Of a stretch of 64,000 nucleotides of DNA, positions 36,476 through 46,742 are shown piece by piece. The position numbers were made by a program, and so were the translations under genes. Source of the DNA: Jiella pacifica (GTDB taxonomy: Bacteria; Pseudomonadota; Alphaproteobacteria; Rhizobiales; Rhizobiaceae); the NCBI RefSeq assembly GCF_010500815.1, contig NZ_JAAAMG010000008.1, positions 62,001-126,000 of the forward strand, in the 5' to 3' direction. A model generated the notes under the pieces. That model worked only from the letters and a program-made list of their open reading frames with translations. It was not told the origin of the DNA and did no database searches. The first letter of the stretch is position 1; each line of letters starts with the position of its first letter.

Positions 36476-36528
36476 GGGAGCCTATCTCGGCTCACTGAGC
36501 GGCACCCGTCCACGTTTTCGCTTTGCGA

Positions 36529-37221
36529 TCACGTGTCTGGAATAAGCCGATAAAGAATTGCAAAGACGAGCCCGCAGATCAGCCAGGCGAGGATAACATC
36601 CGAAAGGAAGTGTCCGCCGAAGGCGATCCGGTTGAGCGACAACGCTCCCGCATAGATAAGGGCCGTTGCTGTTGCGGCCAGCCTTATCGGCTTGGGCGTA
36701 ACGAGGGCCGCAGCGACGAGCCACGCCGACGAGGAAGCCTCTCCGCTGACAAAGGAACAGTTTCGATCGCACCAATCGCTGATGACCCAGACCATTTGGT
36801 GAACTGCGTCCCCTCCAAAGGCGTCGACCTGCCTTGGTCGGGGTCGGCCCCAATGCTCCTTCAAGAGGCCGTTCACAATCAGGCCCGGACCAACGGCTAA
36901 TCCGGACAGCAGCCAGATCGGCTTGCGCACCCGTGACCAGGTCAAGGCGCCGTGGATGGCATCCCGGAGAATGCGGCTCAAGAGAACGAGAACAACCCCG
37001 CCCAGGACCCAGGGAGAACTTTTCCGGAGCCATTGCAGGTTCGAATTGCTGGACGAGATGAAGCCGTCGCTGGGGCTGAAAAACCAGCGGCTCACAACCA
37101 GATCGACTTCTGGAAAGAACCAGAAAAACGTGCTGGTTGCCAAAATGCCAATCGAGAACGCGATAATCAGAAAGTCCGATTTCGCGCCAGATGAAACGGG
37201 GTTGGATAGGGATGCGCTCAT
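36529..37221 (-). CDS. PAP2-superfamily membrane phosphatase (LpxE-like)
   Basis: A 230-residue protein with about six helices. The phosphatase motifs are KEHWGRPRP (residues 121-129), CSFVSGEAS (about 155-163) and LNRIAFGGHFLSDV (196-209, His204 and Asp208). The central PSGH motif reads VSGE, so the usual His is Glu, a variant seen in a PAP2 subgroup. It may remove phosphate from lipid A or undecaprenyl pyrophosphate. It is divergent from a PmrAB-like pair, supporting a role in envelope modification. A TTG start at 37305 would add 28 residues; ATG at 37221 is preferred since the first helix follows closely. Confidence 0.78.
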   Translation of the reverse strand: MSASLSNPVSSGAKSDFLIIAFSIGILATSTFFWFFPEVDLVVSRWFFSPSDGFISSSNSNLQWLRKSSPWVLGGVVLVLLSRILRDAIHGALTWSRVRKPIWLLSGLAVGPGLIVNGLLKEHWGRPRPRQVDAFGGDAVHQMVWVISDWCDRNCSFVSGEASSSAWLVAAALVTPKPIRLAATATALIYAGALSLNRIAFGGHFLSDVILAWLICGLVFAILYRLIPDT

Positions 37222-37327
37222 GGCGCCGGCGCATGCGCTGGCTAGCTTGCAGAACACTTGCAGGCTCGGGCCCAGCACGGTGAGAGCTTCGCGTTGACCA
37301 GCCAACGGAAGGTTAGGGAGAGTCGCG

Positions 37328-38005
37328 GTGCGAATTCTGGTGGTCGAAAATGATCGCTTGCTTTCCGAGGCCTTGGGGCGACGGCTGACCGAGGCCGGTC
37401 ATGCGGTCGATGTGTTCGCAACGGTCGCGGACGCCGAGGCGGCTTGGAAAATAGCGCCATACGACTTCTGCATCGTGGACGTCATGCTCGACGATGGCGA
37501 TGGGCGGGCGCTCGTCAGGTCCATCCGCGCCGCCGGCCTGCGGACCCCGACGTTGATGCTCACCGCGCGGGACGAGATCGGAGACCGGGTGGCCGGATTG
37601 GATGCTGGGGCTGACGACTATCTCGTCAAGCCGTTTGCGACCGAAGAGTTGCTGGCCCGAATGAGGGCGCTGCGACGACGCTCCGCAGACATCACGGCGG
37701 CCGAGTTTCGCATCGGCAATCTTCTCTACGACCCTCACAGCACGAGCCTGACCGTGGCCGATCGGGACGTCAGGCTGACCGCCCAGGAGCATGCAGCCCT
37801 CGACAAGCTGATCCGTGCCGGCGACCGCGTGACCCCGAAGCGGATGCTGGGCGAGCATCTCTATGCGCTTCACCAGGACTGGTCGGACAACGCGGTCGAG
37901 ACGCTGGTTCATCGGCTTCGCAGGAAGCTCTCGGACGCGGGGGCGACGGTCGAGCTCAAGGCGCTGCGAGGGCTGGGCTACATTCTGAGCGAGACCCGAT
38001 CATGA
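37328..38005 (+). CDS. OmpR/PmrA-type response regulator
   Basis: A 225-residue regulator. The receiver has phospho-acceptor Asp51 (FCIVDVMLDDGDGR) and the switch KPFATEELLARM; the acidic pocket reads VENDR, with Asn beside Glu. A winged-helix domain occupies about 125-222 (LTAQEHAALDKLIRAGDRVTPKRML, then VETLVHRLRRKL). A GTG start with GGGAG seven bases upstream. It is coupled to the sensor gene by ATGA and divergent from the PAP2 phosphatase gene, its probable target. Confidence 0.88.
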   Translation: MRILVVENDRLLSEALGRRLTEAGHAVDVFATVADAEAAWKIAPYDFCIVDVMLDDGDGRALVRSIRAAGLRTPTLMLTARDEIGDRVAGLDAGADDYLVKPFATEELLARMRALRRRSADITAAEFRIGNLLYDPHSTSLTVADRDVRLTAQEHAALDKLIRAGDRVTPKRMLGEHLYALHQDWSDNAVETLVHRLRRKLSDAGATVELKALRGLGYILSETRS

Positions 38006-39402
38006 GACGGGCCTATCGCCTCGATGTGAGGCTCGCGGTCGTCGTGACCGTGATGTCTGCGCTGACCCTGATCGGTGCGGGTACGATCCTGTCCATGGAG
38101 TTCACGCGCGGCCAATTCGCCATAGAAGAACGCGGCTTATCGTCTCAAGTCGAGGAATGGGCGGAATTGCTTCGGCGCGAGCCGGACGGAACGGTCGTGT
38201 TCGACCGCCCGGCCGAGCCATCCGTGGAGCTCGACCCGCCTTATACCGGGCTGCTGTCGGGCACACGGCCCGTCTACGGCTACACCGTCACGGATAGGGC
38301 GGGGACGGTGCTGGATCGCTCCGACACCAATGCTCCAGCCGGACGCCCTGGACCGGCAGACCCGGAACCGGTTCTTCTGAGCGGGCTGACGCTTGATGGC
38401 ACCGGACCAGTCCTCATCGCCGAACTTTTTGTGCCGGAGTTAGGGGTATGGCTCCGGCTGGCGCGACCGCGTTCGGATGTCACCGCTTTGACCAACACGT
38501 TCTTTGCCCAGTCTCTCGAAGAGCTGGGATGGGCGGCGCTGGCAATGCTCGTCGTCATGGTCATCACTGCAGTGACCATCGTTCGCGTCAGTCTCCGGGG
38601 ATTGAGGCGCGTGGCGGCGCAGGCCGAACGGATCACCTTTGACAATTTGGGGCATCAGCGGCTTGCCGGCGCGTCGGCACCTGCGGAGGTTCAGCCGTTG
38701 ATTGCGGCCGTCAACCATGCCTTGGACAGCATCAGGACTGGTGCCGTCGTTCAACGCGATTTCTCCATCCATGCCGCCCATGAGCTGAGGACGCCGCTGG
38801 CCGACCTCAAGCTGCGGCTGGAAAGCCTCGCCTCCGACCCGGACAGGGATGCGGCCATGCAGGACATCGATGCCATGGCCCGCCTCATCGAGCAGTTGCT
38901 GCAGATCGCCCGGCTGGATGGCAGTACGGTTTTCTCCCTTCAGTCGCTCCATCTCGGCGAGACCGTCGCCCAAGTCCTGCAGGAGGCGGCCCCGCGGCTG
39001 GTATCCGCCGGCTGGTCGATCGAGGCAGACGGCCTGGACATACCGGTGCATATAATCGGCGATCCGACACTGATCGCCCTGATCCTGCGAAACCTCCTGG
39101 AGAACGTCCGCAAACACACGCCGGTCGGCAGCACCGTCAACGTGTCCATCTCCGACGACGGAACGCTGCTGGTCGCCGATAGCGGTCCGGGCCTGCCTCG
39201 TGGCTTTCCCCGTTCGAACTTCGCCCGATTCGTCCGGGGGAACGACGATACACGCTCCGGAAGCGGGCTAGGACTTTCGATCTGTGAAACTGCCATGCGG
39301 CGCATGAGGGGAACCTTCAGCCTCGACCCGACAGTGAGCGGCGCAGCATTTCGAATGGCCTTCAGCTCGGACCAAAGGCCTGAAATCGGACAAATGTCTT
39401 GA
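38002..39402 (+). CDS. PmrB/QseC-type sensor histidine kinase
   Basis: A 466-residue kinase. TM1 is at 12-30 (VVVTVMSALTLIGAGTIL), a periplasmic region of about 140 residues follows, then TM2 (LGWAALAMLVVMVITAVTIV) and a HAMP domain. The dimerisation motif is FSIHAAHELRTPLADLK with His260. The ATPase domain has NLLENVRKHTP and DSGPGLPRGF, then GSGLGLSIC. It partners the regulator upstream. The signal it senses is unknown; the periplasmic loop carries several acidic residues as in metal/peptide-sensing kinases. Confidence 0.87.
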   Translation: MRRAYRLDVRLAVVVTVMSALTLIGAGTILSMEFTRGQFAIEERGLSSQVEEWAELLRREPDGTVVFDRPAEPSVELDPPYTGLLSGTRPVYGYTVTDRAGTVLDRSDTNAPAGRPGPADPEPVLLSGLTLDGTGPVLIAELFVPELGVWLRLARPRSDVTALTNTFFAQSLEELGWAALAMLVVMVITAVTIVRVSLRGLRRVAAQAERITFDNLGHQRLAGASAPAEVQPLIAAVNHALDSIRTGAVVQRDFSIHAAHELRTPLADLKLRLESLASDPDRDAAMQDIDAMARLIEQLLQIARLDGSTVFSLQSLHLGETVAQVLQEAAPRLVSAGWSIEADGLDIPVHIIGDPTLIALILRNLLENVRKHTPVGSTVNVSISDDGTLLVADSGPGLPRGFPRSNFARFVRGNDDTRSGSGLGLSICETAMRRMRGTFSLDPTVSGAAFRMAFSSDQRPEIGQMS

Positions 39403-40074
39403 AACCATCGGTCAGAAAGCCATCGACGCGATCCACGGCAACGTTCGTAGTAGTTTGGGCGTCATCTTTCCGCCAACGGCACGACGATCGCGAAGTTCTT
39501 CCTGCACCGGCTCGTTGAACTGATGCGGTGAGAGATGGCTCGGCAAATCTGCACAGCGCACTGCGGGGATTGTCTGCCTGAAGGCGGCCAGAATGGCAGC
39601 GATCTGGAGAGACGACGAGCCAGGCGGAAGCACGGCCCGGCCTTCACGGCCAAGGCAGCGCTCGCGGCGGTACGCGGCGAGAAGACGCTGGTCGAATTGA
39701 CCCAACCGGGTGATGTCCATCCCAATCAGATCACGCAGAGGCGTTCCCAGCGTCTGGAAGGTGCCGCCGGCGTCGACATCTCATCCGTTGAACCGGTCGG
39801 CCGCACGCGACACAGTCGTTTCGTGCGGTTGGCCGCCGTCGCGTCAAGGGTTCCTGCATTGACCAGCCCTGGGGCAATGGAAAGCGCAAGACAGGGGGCC
39901 TTCGTGCTGCAGAACGCCGCGACGGCCCTGTCACTTCAAGCAATCTCGTCAACGACCGATCCCGCCGCCGTCCGCTAGTCGAGCGAGGGTCGCTCGTCCT
40001 GCCGGCCCCTTGCCATCACGAACGGGTTGTTGTTCGCGGACTCGCCGGACTGTGGTCCCGGCGAGGAGGCCGTC
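39403..40074. other. gene-poor scar region
   Basis: Nothing here is an intact gene. It holds an IS3 orfA fragment (described separately) and a perfect hairpin CGAGCGA-GGG-TCGCTCG at 39980-39996 without a T run. Taken with the truncated tetR/rbbA boundary to its right, the region looks like repeated insertion and deletion. Confidence 0.55.
39610..39790 (+). pseudogene. IS3-family OrfA fragment
   Basis: A short stretch encodes RRKHGPAFTAKAALAAVRGE, then KTLVELTQPGDVHPNQITQ and RLEGAAGV. This is recognisable as the helix-turn-helix half of an IS3-type OrfA (normal form ...FKAKVALEALKGEKTLAELA...GVHPNQITQWK). It has no proper start, lost residues at the HTH, and no OrfB follows. It is an inactive remnant of a different element from the one at 47807. 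Confidence 0.75.
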
Positions 40075-43000
40075 ATGTCGTGTAGCCGCCTTCCGTTACG
40101 GCTCGGCAAAGAGCTGCGCGAAAAGCCGATCGATATAGTCGCGCACCTCCTCGATGCCCTCCGGACGGCCGCGCAGAAGAAGACGAGTGATCATCGCGCC
40201 GATGAACATGTCCATGATGTTCTCGATATCTGCATCCGGCCGCAGGGCCCCCTCGGCTTTCGCGCGATCGAGGATCTCTCCAAACAGGACGCGTCTCGGT
40301 TCCATATAGGTCGCGTCGTAAGCCGCCATGATCTCCGGATGATCGCAGACCGAACCGATGAGCCGCGCCATCAATCGGGTGTAGCTCAACATGATCTTTA
40401 TCGTCTCAGGCCTGCGGTACACCTGCATGATCTCACGCAGACTCATCGTTTCGACTTCCCGGCGGGAAAGATGCTGGGCCTGATCGGGCCCGACGGCGTC
40501 GGGAAATCGACGCTCCTCTCGCTGATCGCCGGGGCGCGCAAGGTCCAGGCCGGCGAGATCGAAGCGCTGGGCGCTGACATGCGAAAGGCACGTGATCGCA
40601 GCGAGATCGGGCCACGCATCGCCTATATGCCGCAAGGGCTCGGCAAGAACCTCTATCCGACGCTTTCCGTGTTCGAGAATGTCGATTTCTTCGGCCGTCT
40701 CTTTGGCCATGCCCGCAAGGAGCGCGAGCGCCGCATCCACGAGCTTCTGGCCGCCACCGGTCTCGATCCCTTTCCAGATCGCCCGGCCGGTAAACTCTCC
40801 GGCGGCATGAAGCAGAAGCTCGGCCTGTGCTGCGCGCTGATTCACGACCCTGACCTCCTCATCCTCGATGAGCCGACAACCGGCGTCGACCCGCTGGCCC
40901 GGCGGCAGTTCTGGGAACTGATCAACGACATAAGAGCGAACCGGCCGGGCATGGGGGTGATCGTTGCGACCGCCTATATGGACGAGGCGGCCGATTTCGA
41001 CTGGCTCGTCGCCATGGACGGCGGTCGCGTGCTCGCGACGGGCACGCCGACCGAGCTTCAGGAAAAGACTGCGAGTTCCTCGCTCGACGAGGCCTTCATC
41101 GCTCTCTTGCCGGAGGAAAAACGCAGCCAACATCGCCAGGTCGAGATTCCGCCGCGCCCGCAGAGCGATGGCGAAGAACCGGCGATCGAGGCCAATGGGC
41201 TCACCATCCGCTTCGGCACCTTCACTGCGGTGGACAATGTCAGCTTTCGCATCCCTCGCGGCGAGATCTTCGGCTTCCTCGGCTCGAACGGCTGCGGCAA
41301 GACGACGACCATGAAAATGCTGACCGGCCTGCTGCCGGCCAGCGAGGGCACCGCCAAGCTGTTCGGGCGCGAGGTCGATCCGCACGATCTCGATACGCGC
41401 CGGCGCGTCGGCTACATGTCGCAGTCCTTCTCGCTCTATTTTGAGCTGACCGTTCGGCAGAACCTCGACCTGCACGCCCGCCTCTTCCAGATGTGGGCCA
41501 AGGACATACCGGGCCGCATTAAGGAGATGGCGAGGCGCTTCGATCTGATCGAGGTGCTGGAATCGCTGCCCGACGCCTTGCCGCTCGGCGTCACCCAGCG
41601 CCTGTCGCTGGCCGTCGCCATGATCCATGCCCCCGAAATCCTGATTCTCGATGAGCCGACCTCTGGCGTCGATCCCATCGCGCGCGATGCGCTGTGGCAA
41701 AGCTTCGCCGATCTGTCGCGCAAGGACGGCGTGACCATCTTCATCTCAACGCACTTCATGAACGAGGCGGAGCGCTGCGACCGCATCTCGTTGATGCACG
41801 CCGGCAAGGTGCTGGTGTCGGACACGCCGGCCGCCATCGTCGAGAAGCGCGGCAGCGCCGATCTCGAAGAAGCCTTCGTCTCTTATCTTGAGGCGGCGAT
41901 CGAGGACGAGGGCGGCGTGTCTGACACCAAGCCGAAAGCGGACGTCGCCTCTGATATCGTCCATGCGATCGGGCCTGGGCATCAGCCGGCGCAGAGGCGC
42001 TGGCTCGATCTGCGCCGGATCATGAGCTATGCCCGGCGCGAGGCGCTTGAACTGCGCCGCGACCCGATCCGCGCCTCCTTCGCCTTCATCGGCAGCTTGG
42101 TGCTCCTGTTCGTCCTCGGCTACGGCATCAGCATGGATGTCGAAGACCTGCCCTTCGCGGTCCTCGACCACGACCAGACGACGCTCAGCCGCGACTATAC
42201 GCTCGACATCTCGGGCTCACGCTATTTTACCGAGCGTCCTCCGATCCTCGATCATGCCGACATGGACCGGCGCATGCGCAGCGGCGAACTCAGCCTCGCC
42301 ATCGAGATACCGCCTGGCTTCGCGCGCGAGGTGGCGGCTGGCCGCGACGTGGAAATCGGCGGATGGATCGACGGCTCCATGGCCTCGCGCGCCGAGACCG
42401 CGCAAGGCTACGTGGAAGGGCTGCACGCCCACTGGCTGATGCGGCAGGCAAGGGAAACCCATGGAGATCGGGCACTGGAAGCGGATTTTCAGCTCGAGAC
42501 GCGGTTCCGCTACAATCCCAACGTCGAGAGCCTCATCGCCATGGTGCCGGCCGTCATTGCTCTGGTGCTGCTGTTCATACCCACCATGCTGGCGACGCTC
42601 TCGATCGTGCGGGAAAAGGACCTCGGCTCGATCGTCAATCTCTACGTCACGCCCGTGACCCGCTTGGAGTTCCTGCTCGGCAAGCAGATCCCCTATGTCG
42701 GCCTCGCCATGGTGAATCTCGCGATGCTGACCATCTTTGCCATCTTCGTGCAGGGCGTGCCTTTCACCGGCAGCTTGCTCGCGTACGCGCTGGGAGGCCT
42801 GCTCTACGCCATCGCGGCGACCGGGCTCGGGCTGTTCATCTCCAGCTTCATGAACAGCCAGATCGCCGCGATCTTCCTCACCACCGTCGTCACCATGACG
42901 CTGGCCGTCCAGTATTCCGGCATGATCGACCCCGTCGCCTCCATGGAGGGCGAGGCCGCGCTGATCGGGGCGATCAACCCGGCGAGCCATTTCGTGACCG

Positions 43001-43128
43001 TTTCGCGCGGCGCCTTCTCGAAGGCGCTTGGCTTCGGCGATCTCGCCGCCTCGCTCCTGTCGCTGCTCGCGGCCGGACCGGTCCTCCTCGCCTTGAGCGT
43101 GTTCTTCCTGCGGAAACAGGCGCGGTGA
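40075..43128 (+). CDS. rbbA: RbbA-type fused ABC transporter, 5'-truncated and joined to foreign sequence
   Basis: The recognisable RbbA part starts at about 40444 ([25 protein letters not shown]) and runs to the stop. It has two ATPase domains (P-loops GPDGVGKST and GSNGCGKTT; signatures LSGGMKQKL and LGVTQRLSL, the second degenerate; Walker [13 protein letters not shown] and [12 protein letters not shown]) and a C-terminal ABC-2 membrane domain of six helices. The first 20 or so residues of a normal RbbA, including the first strand before the P-loop, are missing. The frame stays open leftward through DNA antisense to a TetR remnant. The only good start is ATG 40075 with GAGGAGG upstream, which would add about 120 foreign residues. 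Expression is uncertain. Confidence 0.68.
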   Translation: MSCSRLPLRLGKELREKPIDIVAHLLDALRTAAQKKTSDHRADEHVHDVLDICIRPQGPLGFRAIEDLSKQDASRFHIGRVVSRHDLRMIADRTDEPRHQSGVAQHDLYRLRPAVHLHDLTQTHRFDFPAGKMLGLIGPDGVGKSTLLSLIAGARKVQAGEIEALGADMRKARDRSEIGPRIAYMPQGLGKNLYPTLSVFENVDFFGRLFGHARKERERRIHELLAATGLDPFPDRPAGKLSGGMKQKLGLCCALIHDPDLLILDEPTTGVDPLARRQFWELINDIRANRPGMGVIVATAYMDEAADFDWLVAMDGGRVLATGTPTELQEKTASSSLDEAFIALLPEEKRSQHRQVEIPPRPQSDGEEPAIEANGLTIRFGTFTAVDNVSFRIPRGEIFGFLGSNGCGKTTTMKMLTGLLPASEGTAKLFGREVDPHDLDTRRRVGYMSQSFSLYFELTVRQNLDLHARLFQMWAKDIPGRIKEMARRFDLIEVLESLPDALPLGVTQRLSLAVAMIHAPEILILDEPTSGVDPIARDALWQSFADLSRKDGVTIFISTHFMNEAERCDRISLMHAGKVLVSDTPAAIVEKRGSADLEEAFVSYLEAAIEDEGGVSDTKPKADVASDIVHAIGPGHQPAQRRWLDLRRIMSYARREALELRRDPIRASFAFIGSLVLLFVLGYGISMDVEDLPFAVLDHDQTTLSRDYTLDISGSRYFTERPPILDHADMDRRMRSGELSLAIEIPPGFAREVAAGRDVEIGGWIDGSMASRAETAQGYVEGLHAHWLMRQARETHGDRALEADFQLETRFRYNPNVESLIAMVPAVIALVLLFIPTMLATLSIVREKDLGSIVNLYVTPVTRLEFLLGKQIPYVGLAMVNLAMLTIFAIFVQGVPFTGSLLAYALGGLLYAIAATGLGLFISSFMNSQIAAIFLTTVVTMTLAVQYSGMIDPVASMEGEAALIGAINPASHFVTVSRGAFSKALGFGDLAASLLSLLAAGPVLLALSVFFLRKQAR
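40096..40446 (-). pseudogene. TetR-family regulator, only the C-terminal ligand domain left
   Basis: The minus strand encodes [20 protein letters not shown] and the rest of a TetR C-terminal domain, ending [14 protein letters not shown] and a stop. The N-terminal DNA-binding helices are absent; upstream of codon 1 the sequence becomes the antisense of rbbA. Together with the truncated rbbA this fits one deletion that removed the tetR 5' part, the divergent promoter, a probable hlyD-type gene and the rbbA 5' end. The leftover domain cannot bind DNA. Confidence 0.82.
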
Positions 43129-44243
43129 CAATACGGATTTCGACCATCTGGCGTCTGGGTATCAAGGAGTTGTGGAACCTCCTGCGCACGCCAACCCTGC
43201 TGGCGCTGATCGGCGTGGTGTTCACGATCCAGATCTATGCGGCGGCGGTCTCGATGCCCTTCACGCTCAACAGGGCGCCGATCTCCATCGTGGACGAGGA
43301 CGCCTCGCCAGTGTCGGCGCGCATCGCCTCGGCGTTCTACCAGCCCCATTTCGGCCCGCCGCAAGCGATTACCCTTTCGGAGATGAACCGGCGCATGGAC
43401 GAGGGCATCGATACCTTTGCGCTCGTCATCCCGCCGAACTTCCAGCGCGACCTTCTGGCTGGGAGCGAACCGGCCATGCAGCTCAATGTCGACGCAACGC
43501 GGATGACGCAGGCCTTCACCGGCGCTGGTTACGTGCAGGCTATCGTATCGGGCGAAATTTCTGAGTTCCTCCAGCGCTACCGCGTCGCCGAATCCGCCTC
43601 CGTTGATCTGGTGCTGCGCGCCGGCTTCAACCCGGAACTCAATCCGAACTGGTTCAGCGCCATGATGGAGGTCGTCAACGATGTCGCGCTGCTCTCGGTC
43701 ATCCTGGCCGGCGCGGCGCTTATCCGTGAGCGCGAGCACGGCACGATCGAACACCTTCTCGTTATGCCAGTGACGCCTGCGGAGATCATGCTCGGCAAGA
43801 TCTGGCCGATGGCAGTGGTGGTGATGGGCGCGGCGTTCTTCTCCATCACCGTCGTGGTGCAGACATGGCTAGCCATTCCTGTGGCGGGCTCGCTGTGGCT
43901 CCTGATGCTCGGAATGGCGCTCCAGCTCTTTGCAACGACCTCGCTCGGCATCTTCCTTGCCACCATCGCCGGCTCGATGCCGCAGTTCGGGCTGCTCCTG
44001 ATGCTCGTGCTGTTTCCGCTCCAGATCCTCGCCGGCGGGCTGACGCCGGTCGAGAACATGCCCCCGGGCTTGCGCATCCTCCTGTCGCTCGCGCCCGACA
44101 CGCATTTCGTCGCGCTCTCACAATCGATCATGTTTCGAGGCGCAGGGCTCGACGTCATCTGGCCACAGCTTCTGAGCCTCGTCGCCATCGGCCTTGCCTT
44201 CTTTTCGTTCTCGCTATGGAGATTCCGTTGGTCGCTGCGCTAG
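43125..44243 (+). CDS. ABC-2 permease partner of RbbA (YhhJ-like)
   Basis: A 372-residue permease. TM1 is near residues 22-40 ([20 protein letters not shown]), a large periplasmic domain follows to about 185, then five helices (for example [80 protein letters not shown]). The [25 protein letters not shown] motif is typical of the family. GTG overlaps the rbbA stop. With RbbA it would form an exporter, but the usual HlyD partner is gone and RbbA is truncated. Confidence 0.85.
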   Translation: MTIRISTIWRLGIKELWNLLRTPTLLALIGVVFTIQIYAAAVSMPFTLNRAPISIVDEDASPVSARIASAFYQPHFGPPQAITLSEMNRRMDEGIDTFALVIPPNFQRDLLAGSEPAMQLNVDATRMTQAFTGAGYVQAIVSGEISEFLQRYRVAESASVDLVLRAGFNPELNPNWFSAMMEVVNDVALLSVILAGAALIREREHGTIEHLLVMPVTPAEIMLGKIWPMAVVVMGAAFFSITVVVQTWLAIPVAGSLWLLMLGMALQLFATTSLGIFLATIAGSMPQFGLLLMLVLFPLQILAGGLTPVENMPPGLRILLSLAPDTHFVALSQSIMFRGAGLDVIWPQLLSLVAIGLAFFSFSLWRFRWSLR

Positions 44244-44247
44244 CCCA

Positions 44248-44515
44248 TCAGGCGATGGCGCCTTCGAATTCCTCTGCCGTGGCGCCGGCCAATGCGGCGG
44301 CGGCCTCCCGCACAAAGCGTGCCGGCGACACTCCTACCTCACGCGTGAACGCCACGCTGAAGGCACTGGCGGAGCGATACTCCACCTGCCGGGCAACTGC
44401 GCTCACGCTCAACTCGCGCTTGCGCAAGAAGTCCTTGGCCAAAGTCCGCCGCCACGCCGTGAGGCATTCCGTCGGCGCCATGCCCCCCGCGTTCTGGAAG
44501 CGGTCGTGGAAGCCC
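44248..44515 (-). pseudogene. AraC-type regulator remnant (C-terminal helices)
   Basis: The minus strand encodes GFHDRFQNAGGMAPTECLTAW, then RELSVSAVARQVEYRSASAFSVAFTREVGVSPARF. This is the two-helix-turn-helix C-terminus of an AraC-family protein; the N-terminal part is missing. It follows the permease stop by 4 bp and precedes the hxlR gene on the same strand. Probably non-functional. Confidence 0.72.
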
Positions 44516-44552
44516 GGTCACGCTCCTCGCTGGTCGTGCGGGCTCGACGCCG

Positions 44553-44912
44553 TTAAGCCACCCTCGCTGCGTGTTCCCGCTTTTGTACGATCATCGCGAC
44601 TTCCGCATTGTGGTGCGTTCCCCATTCGCAAAGCGGCGCGAGTACCTGCGCAAGGCTCCGGCCAAAGTCTGTCAGTTCGTACTCAACGTGTGGCGGCACC
44701 TTCCGGTAATCAATACGGCGAATGACGCCGTCGTCCGTCAGTTCCTTCAGATGCTGGATCAGCATTTTTTCGCTCACCTTGGTGACCAGCCGGCGCAGTT
44801 CGCCGGTTCGCTTTGAGCCGCCGGCGAGATGATAGACGATAAGCGGCTTCCACTTACCGCCAAGGATGGCCAGAACCGCTTCCAGGCCACATTGGAAAGT
44901 CGCCTCGGTCAT
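44553..44912 (-). CDS. HxlR-family winged-helix regulator
   Basis: A 119-residue HxlR protein. The N-terminal FQCGLEAVLAILGGKWKPLIVYHL carries the conserved cysteine that senses reactive electrophiles or redox in relatives (HypR, YodB, QorR). It is followed by the winged helix (TGELRRLVTKVSEKMLIQHLKELTDDGVIRRIDY). It is divergent from three oxidoreductase genes that it probably represses. The palindrome CAGTACTG (44948-44955) in the 151-bp gap is a candidate operator. Confidence 0.87.
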   Translation of the reverse strand: MTEATFQCGLEAVLAILGGKWKPLIVYHLAGGSKRTGELRRLVTKVSEKMLIQHLKELTDDGVIRRIDYRKVPPHVEYELTDFGRSLAQVLAPLCEWGTHHNAEVAMIVQKREHAARVA

Positions 44913-45063
44913 TGGGATCTTCCTAATCTCGACACTTACAAAATAGTCAGTACTGGAGCCAGAGTCTGCTCTGTCTTAAGTGGATTGGACGACGGTGTCG
45001 ACGCGCAAGGCGGTCGATGATCCGTGAGCCAACACAGCGCATGCGGAGTTCCAGGAGGCCTTC

Positions 45064-45672
45064 ATGAAATTCGGATTTATCGGGGCAGGTGCCGTTGCGC
45101 AGACGATTGCGCGCCGCATACTGCCATTTGGCCACGAGGTCCTGCTCAGCAACAGCCGGGGGCCCGACACCTTGGCTGATGTTGTCGGAAAATTGGGTCG
45201 CGGTGCATCGGCCGGCACCCCGCAACAGGCCGCCGAGCAGGACGTAGTCGTCCTGAGCGTCGCGTGGTCACGGGTCCCGGAGGCGCTCGCGTCCGTCCCG
45301 GATTGGTCCGGCCGCACCCTGGTCGACGCCACCAACCGGATCAACCCCGAGAACCCGAGCGATCTCGGCGACCTCTCAGGCCCCACATCGAGCGAGATCG
45401 TCGCCGATCAGGCGGTCGGCGCCAAGGTGATCAAGGCGTTCAACTCGATCCCCATGCAGTGGATCGATGACGCGTCACCTGAAAAGCCGAGAACCGTCCT
45501 CTTCGTCTCGGGTGACGACGCCGGCGCGAAGAACACGTTGATCACAGTGCTCGAACAGGTCGGCTTCGCCGCTGTCGATCTCGGCACACTCGCGATCGGC
45601 GGCAGGCAGCAGCAGGTCGGTGGTCCCTTGGCGGGTCTCAACCTGACCCTCATAGATCGGTTCGTGCTGTGA
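45064..45672 (+). CDS. NADPH-dependent F420-reductase-like Rossmann protein
   Basis: A 202-residue oxidoreductase with the dinucleotide loop KFGFIGAGAVAQTIARR and GNPLAGLNL-like C-terminus (GGPLAGLNLTLIDRFVL). It belongs to the NADP-oxidoreductase/F420 reductase-like family (YqfO/Fno type), which in bacteria mostly use substrates other than F420. It is first in an operon with a quinone-oxidoreductase-like and an NmrA-like gene, downstream of an HxlR regulator. Confidence 0.82.
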   Translation: MKFGFIGAGAVAQTIARRILPFGHEVLLSNSRGPDTLADVVGKLGRGASAGTPQQAAEQDVVVLSVAWSRVPEALASVPDWSGRTLVDATNRINPENPSDLGDLSGPTSSEIVADQAVGAKVIKAFNSIPMQWIDDASPEKPRTVLFVSGDDAGAKNTLITVLEQVGFAAVDLGTLAIGGRQQQVGGPLAGLNLTLIDRFVL

Positions 45673-46664
45673 AGGCGCTCGCTTACGAGAAGGCGCATGC
45701 TCTGGATGCCTATGCGATCCAGGATATGGACGTCGCTGAACCGAAGCTGCGTGATTCTGATCTGCTGATCGATATCCGAGCGATCGGGCTCAATCCCGGC
45801 GAGGCGTTGATCAGAAGCGTGCGCAGCGCGGAACGCGGTGGGCGCGTCATTCTGGGTTGGGAGTTCACGGGTGTGGTGCTCCAGGTCGGTCCGAATGCGA
45901 AAGGTTTCGCGATTGGCGACCGCGTCATGGGCACCGGCGACGTTACCCGCGACGGATGCTGGGCAGAACGCCTTGCCGTCGACCACCGCGTCGTCGCCAA
46001 GGTTCCCGATCGGCTTGCATTCGTCGATGCCGCTTCTTTGCCGATCGGGGGGCTGACGGCATGGGAGGCGGTGTTCCGGGACCGCGATACGCTGCCAGCC
46101 GGTGTCGACCGTGTGCTCGTTGTCGGCGGCGCCGGCGGTGTGGGTTCCATGGCAATCCAGTTGCTGAAAGCCAAAACTGACGCGTTCGTCATTGCCACCG
46201 CCTCACGTCCGGAATCGAAGGATTGGTGCGAGATGATGGGGGCAGATCTGGTCGTCGATCACAGCCGGGATGTGATCGCCCAGCTCGGAGCCGCCGGCAT
46301 CGACCAGGTGGACATGGTGTTTTCGACCGCCGGAACTGCGGAAAATTTGAGCTGGTTCGCCGAGTTGTTGAGGCCCTTCGGCCACTTGTCTGCCGTCGAT
46401 ATCGCACCGCCGTTCGACGCAAGCCCAATCGTGTCGAAATCCATCTCTCTTCATACCGAGATGGTGTTCGCAAAAGTGATCAGCGGGTTCGATCTGGCCA
46501 GTCAGGGCAAAATCCACGCCGAGATCGCCGATCGCGCCGTCTCTGGTGGGCTGCGCACGATCGTTTCGACGCAGTTCGAGGGACTGACCGCCGAGAACAT
46601 GAAGACCGCACACGAACAGCTCGAGAGCCGGCGAACGGTCGGGAAGATCGTGATCGTCGTCTGA
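45669..46664 (+). CDS. zinc-binding-type alcohol dehydrogenase / quinone oxidoreductase-like protein
   Basis: A 331-residue MDR-superfamily enzyme. The GroES-like domain is at 1-120 (LLIDIRAIGLNPGEALIR; WEFTGVVLQVGPNAKGFAIGDRVMG), then the NADPH-binding Rossmann domain with VLVVGGAGGVGSMAIQLLK. Catalytic zinc ligands are not evident, so it is of the zinc-free quinone oxidoreductase type. A GTG start overlaps the previous stop. Likely detoxifies quinones or enals under HxlR control. Confidence 0.85.
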   Translation: MKALAYEKAHALDAYAIQDMDVAEPKLRDSDLLIDIRAIGLNPGEALIRSVRSAERGGRVILGWEFTGVVLQVGPNAKGFAIGDRVMGTGDVTRDGCWAERLAVDHRVVAKVPDRLAFVDAASLPIGGLTAWEAVFRDRDTLPAGVDRVLVVGGAGGVGSMAIQLLKAKTDAFVIATASRPESKDWCEMMGADLVVDHSRDVIAQLGAAGIDQVDMVFSTAGTAENLSWFAELLRPFGHLSAVDIAPPFDASPIVSKSISLHTEMVFAKVISGFDLASQGKIHAEIADRAVSGGLRTIVSTQFEGLTAENMKTAHEQLESRRTVGKIVIVV

Positions 46665-46742
46665 CCACTCTTCGCCCCCCGAAATCAACTCACTTGCGGC
46701 GCAACTGTGCTGCAGCAACTCCATGAATCGATAGGAAAATCA

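Noticed and set aside
40096-41700. A 534-codon minus-strand frame that would make TetR much longer
   Set aside because: Only the last 117 codons resemble TetR; the rest is the antisense of the RbbA ATPase domains.
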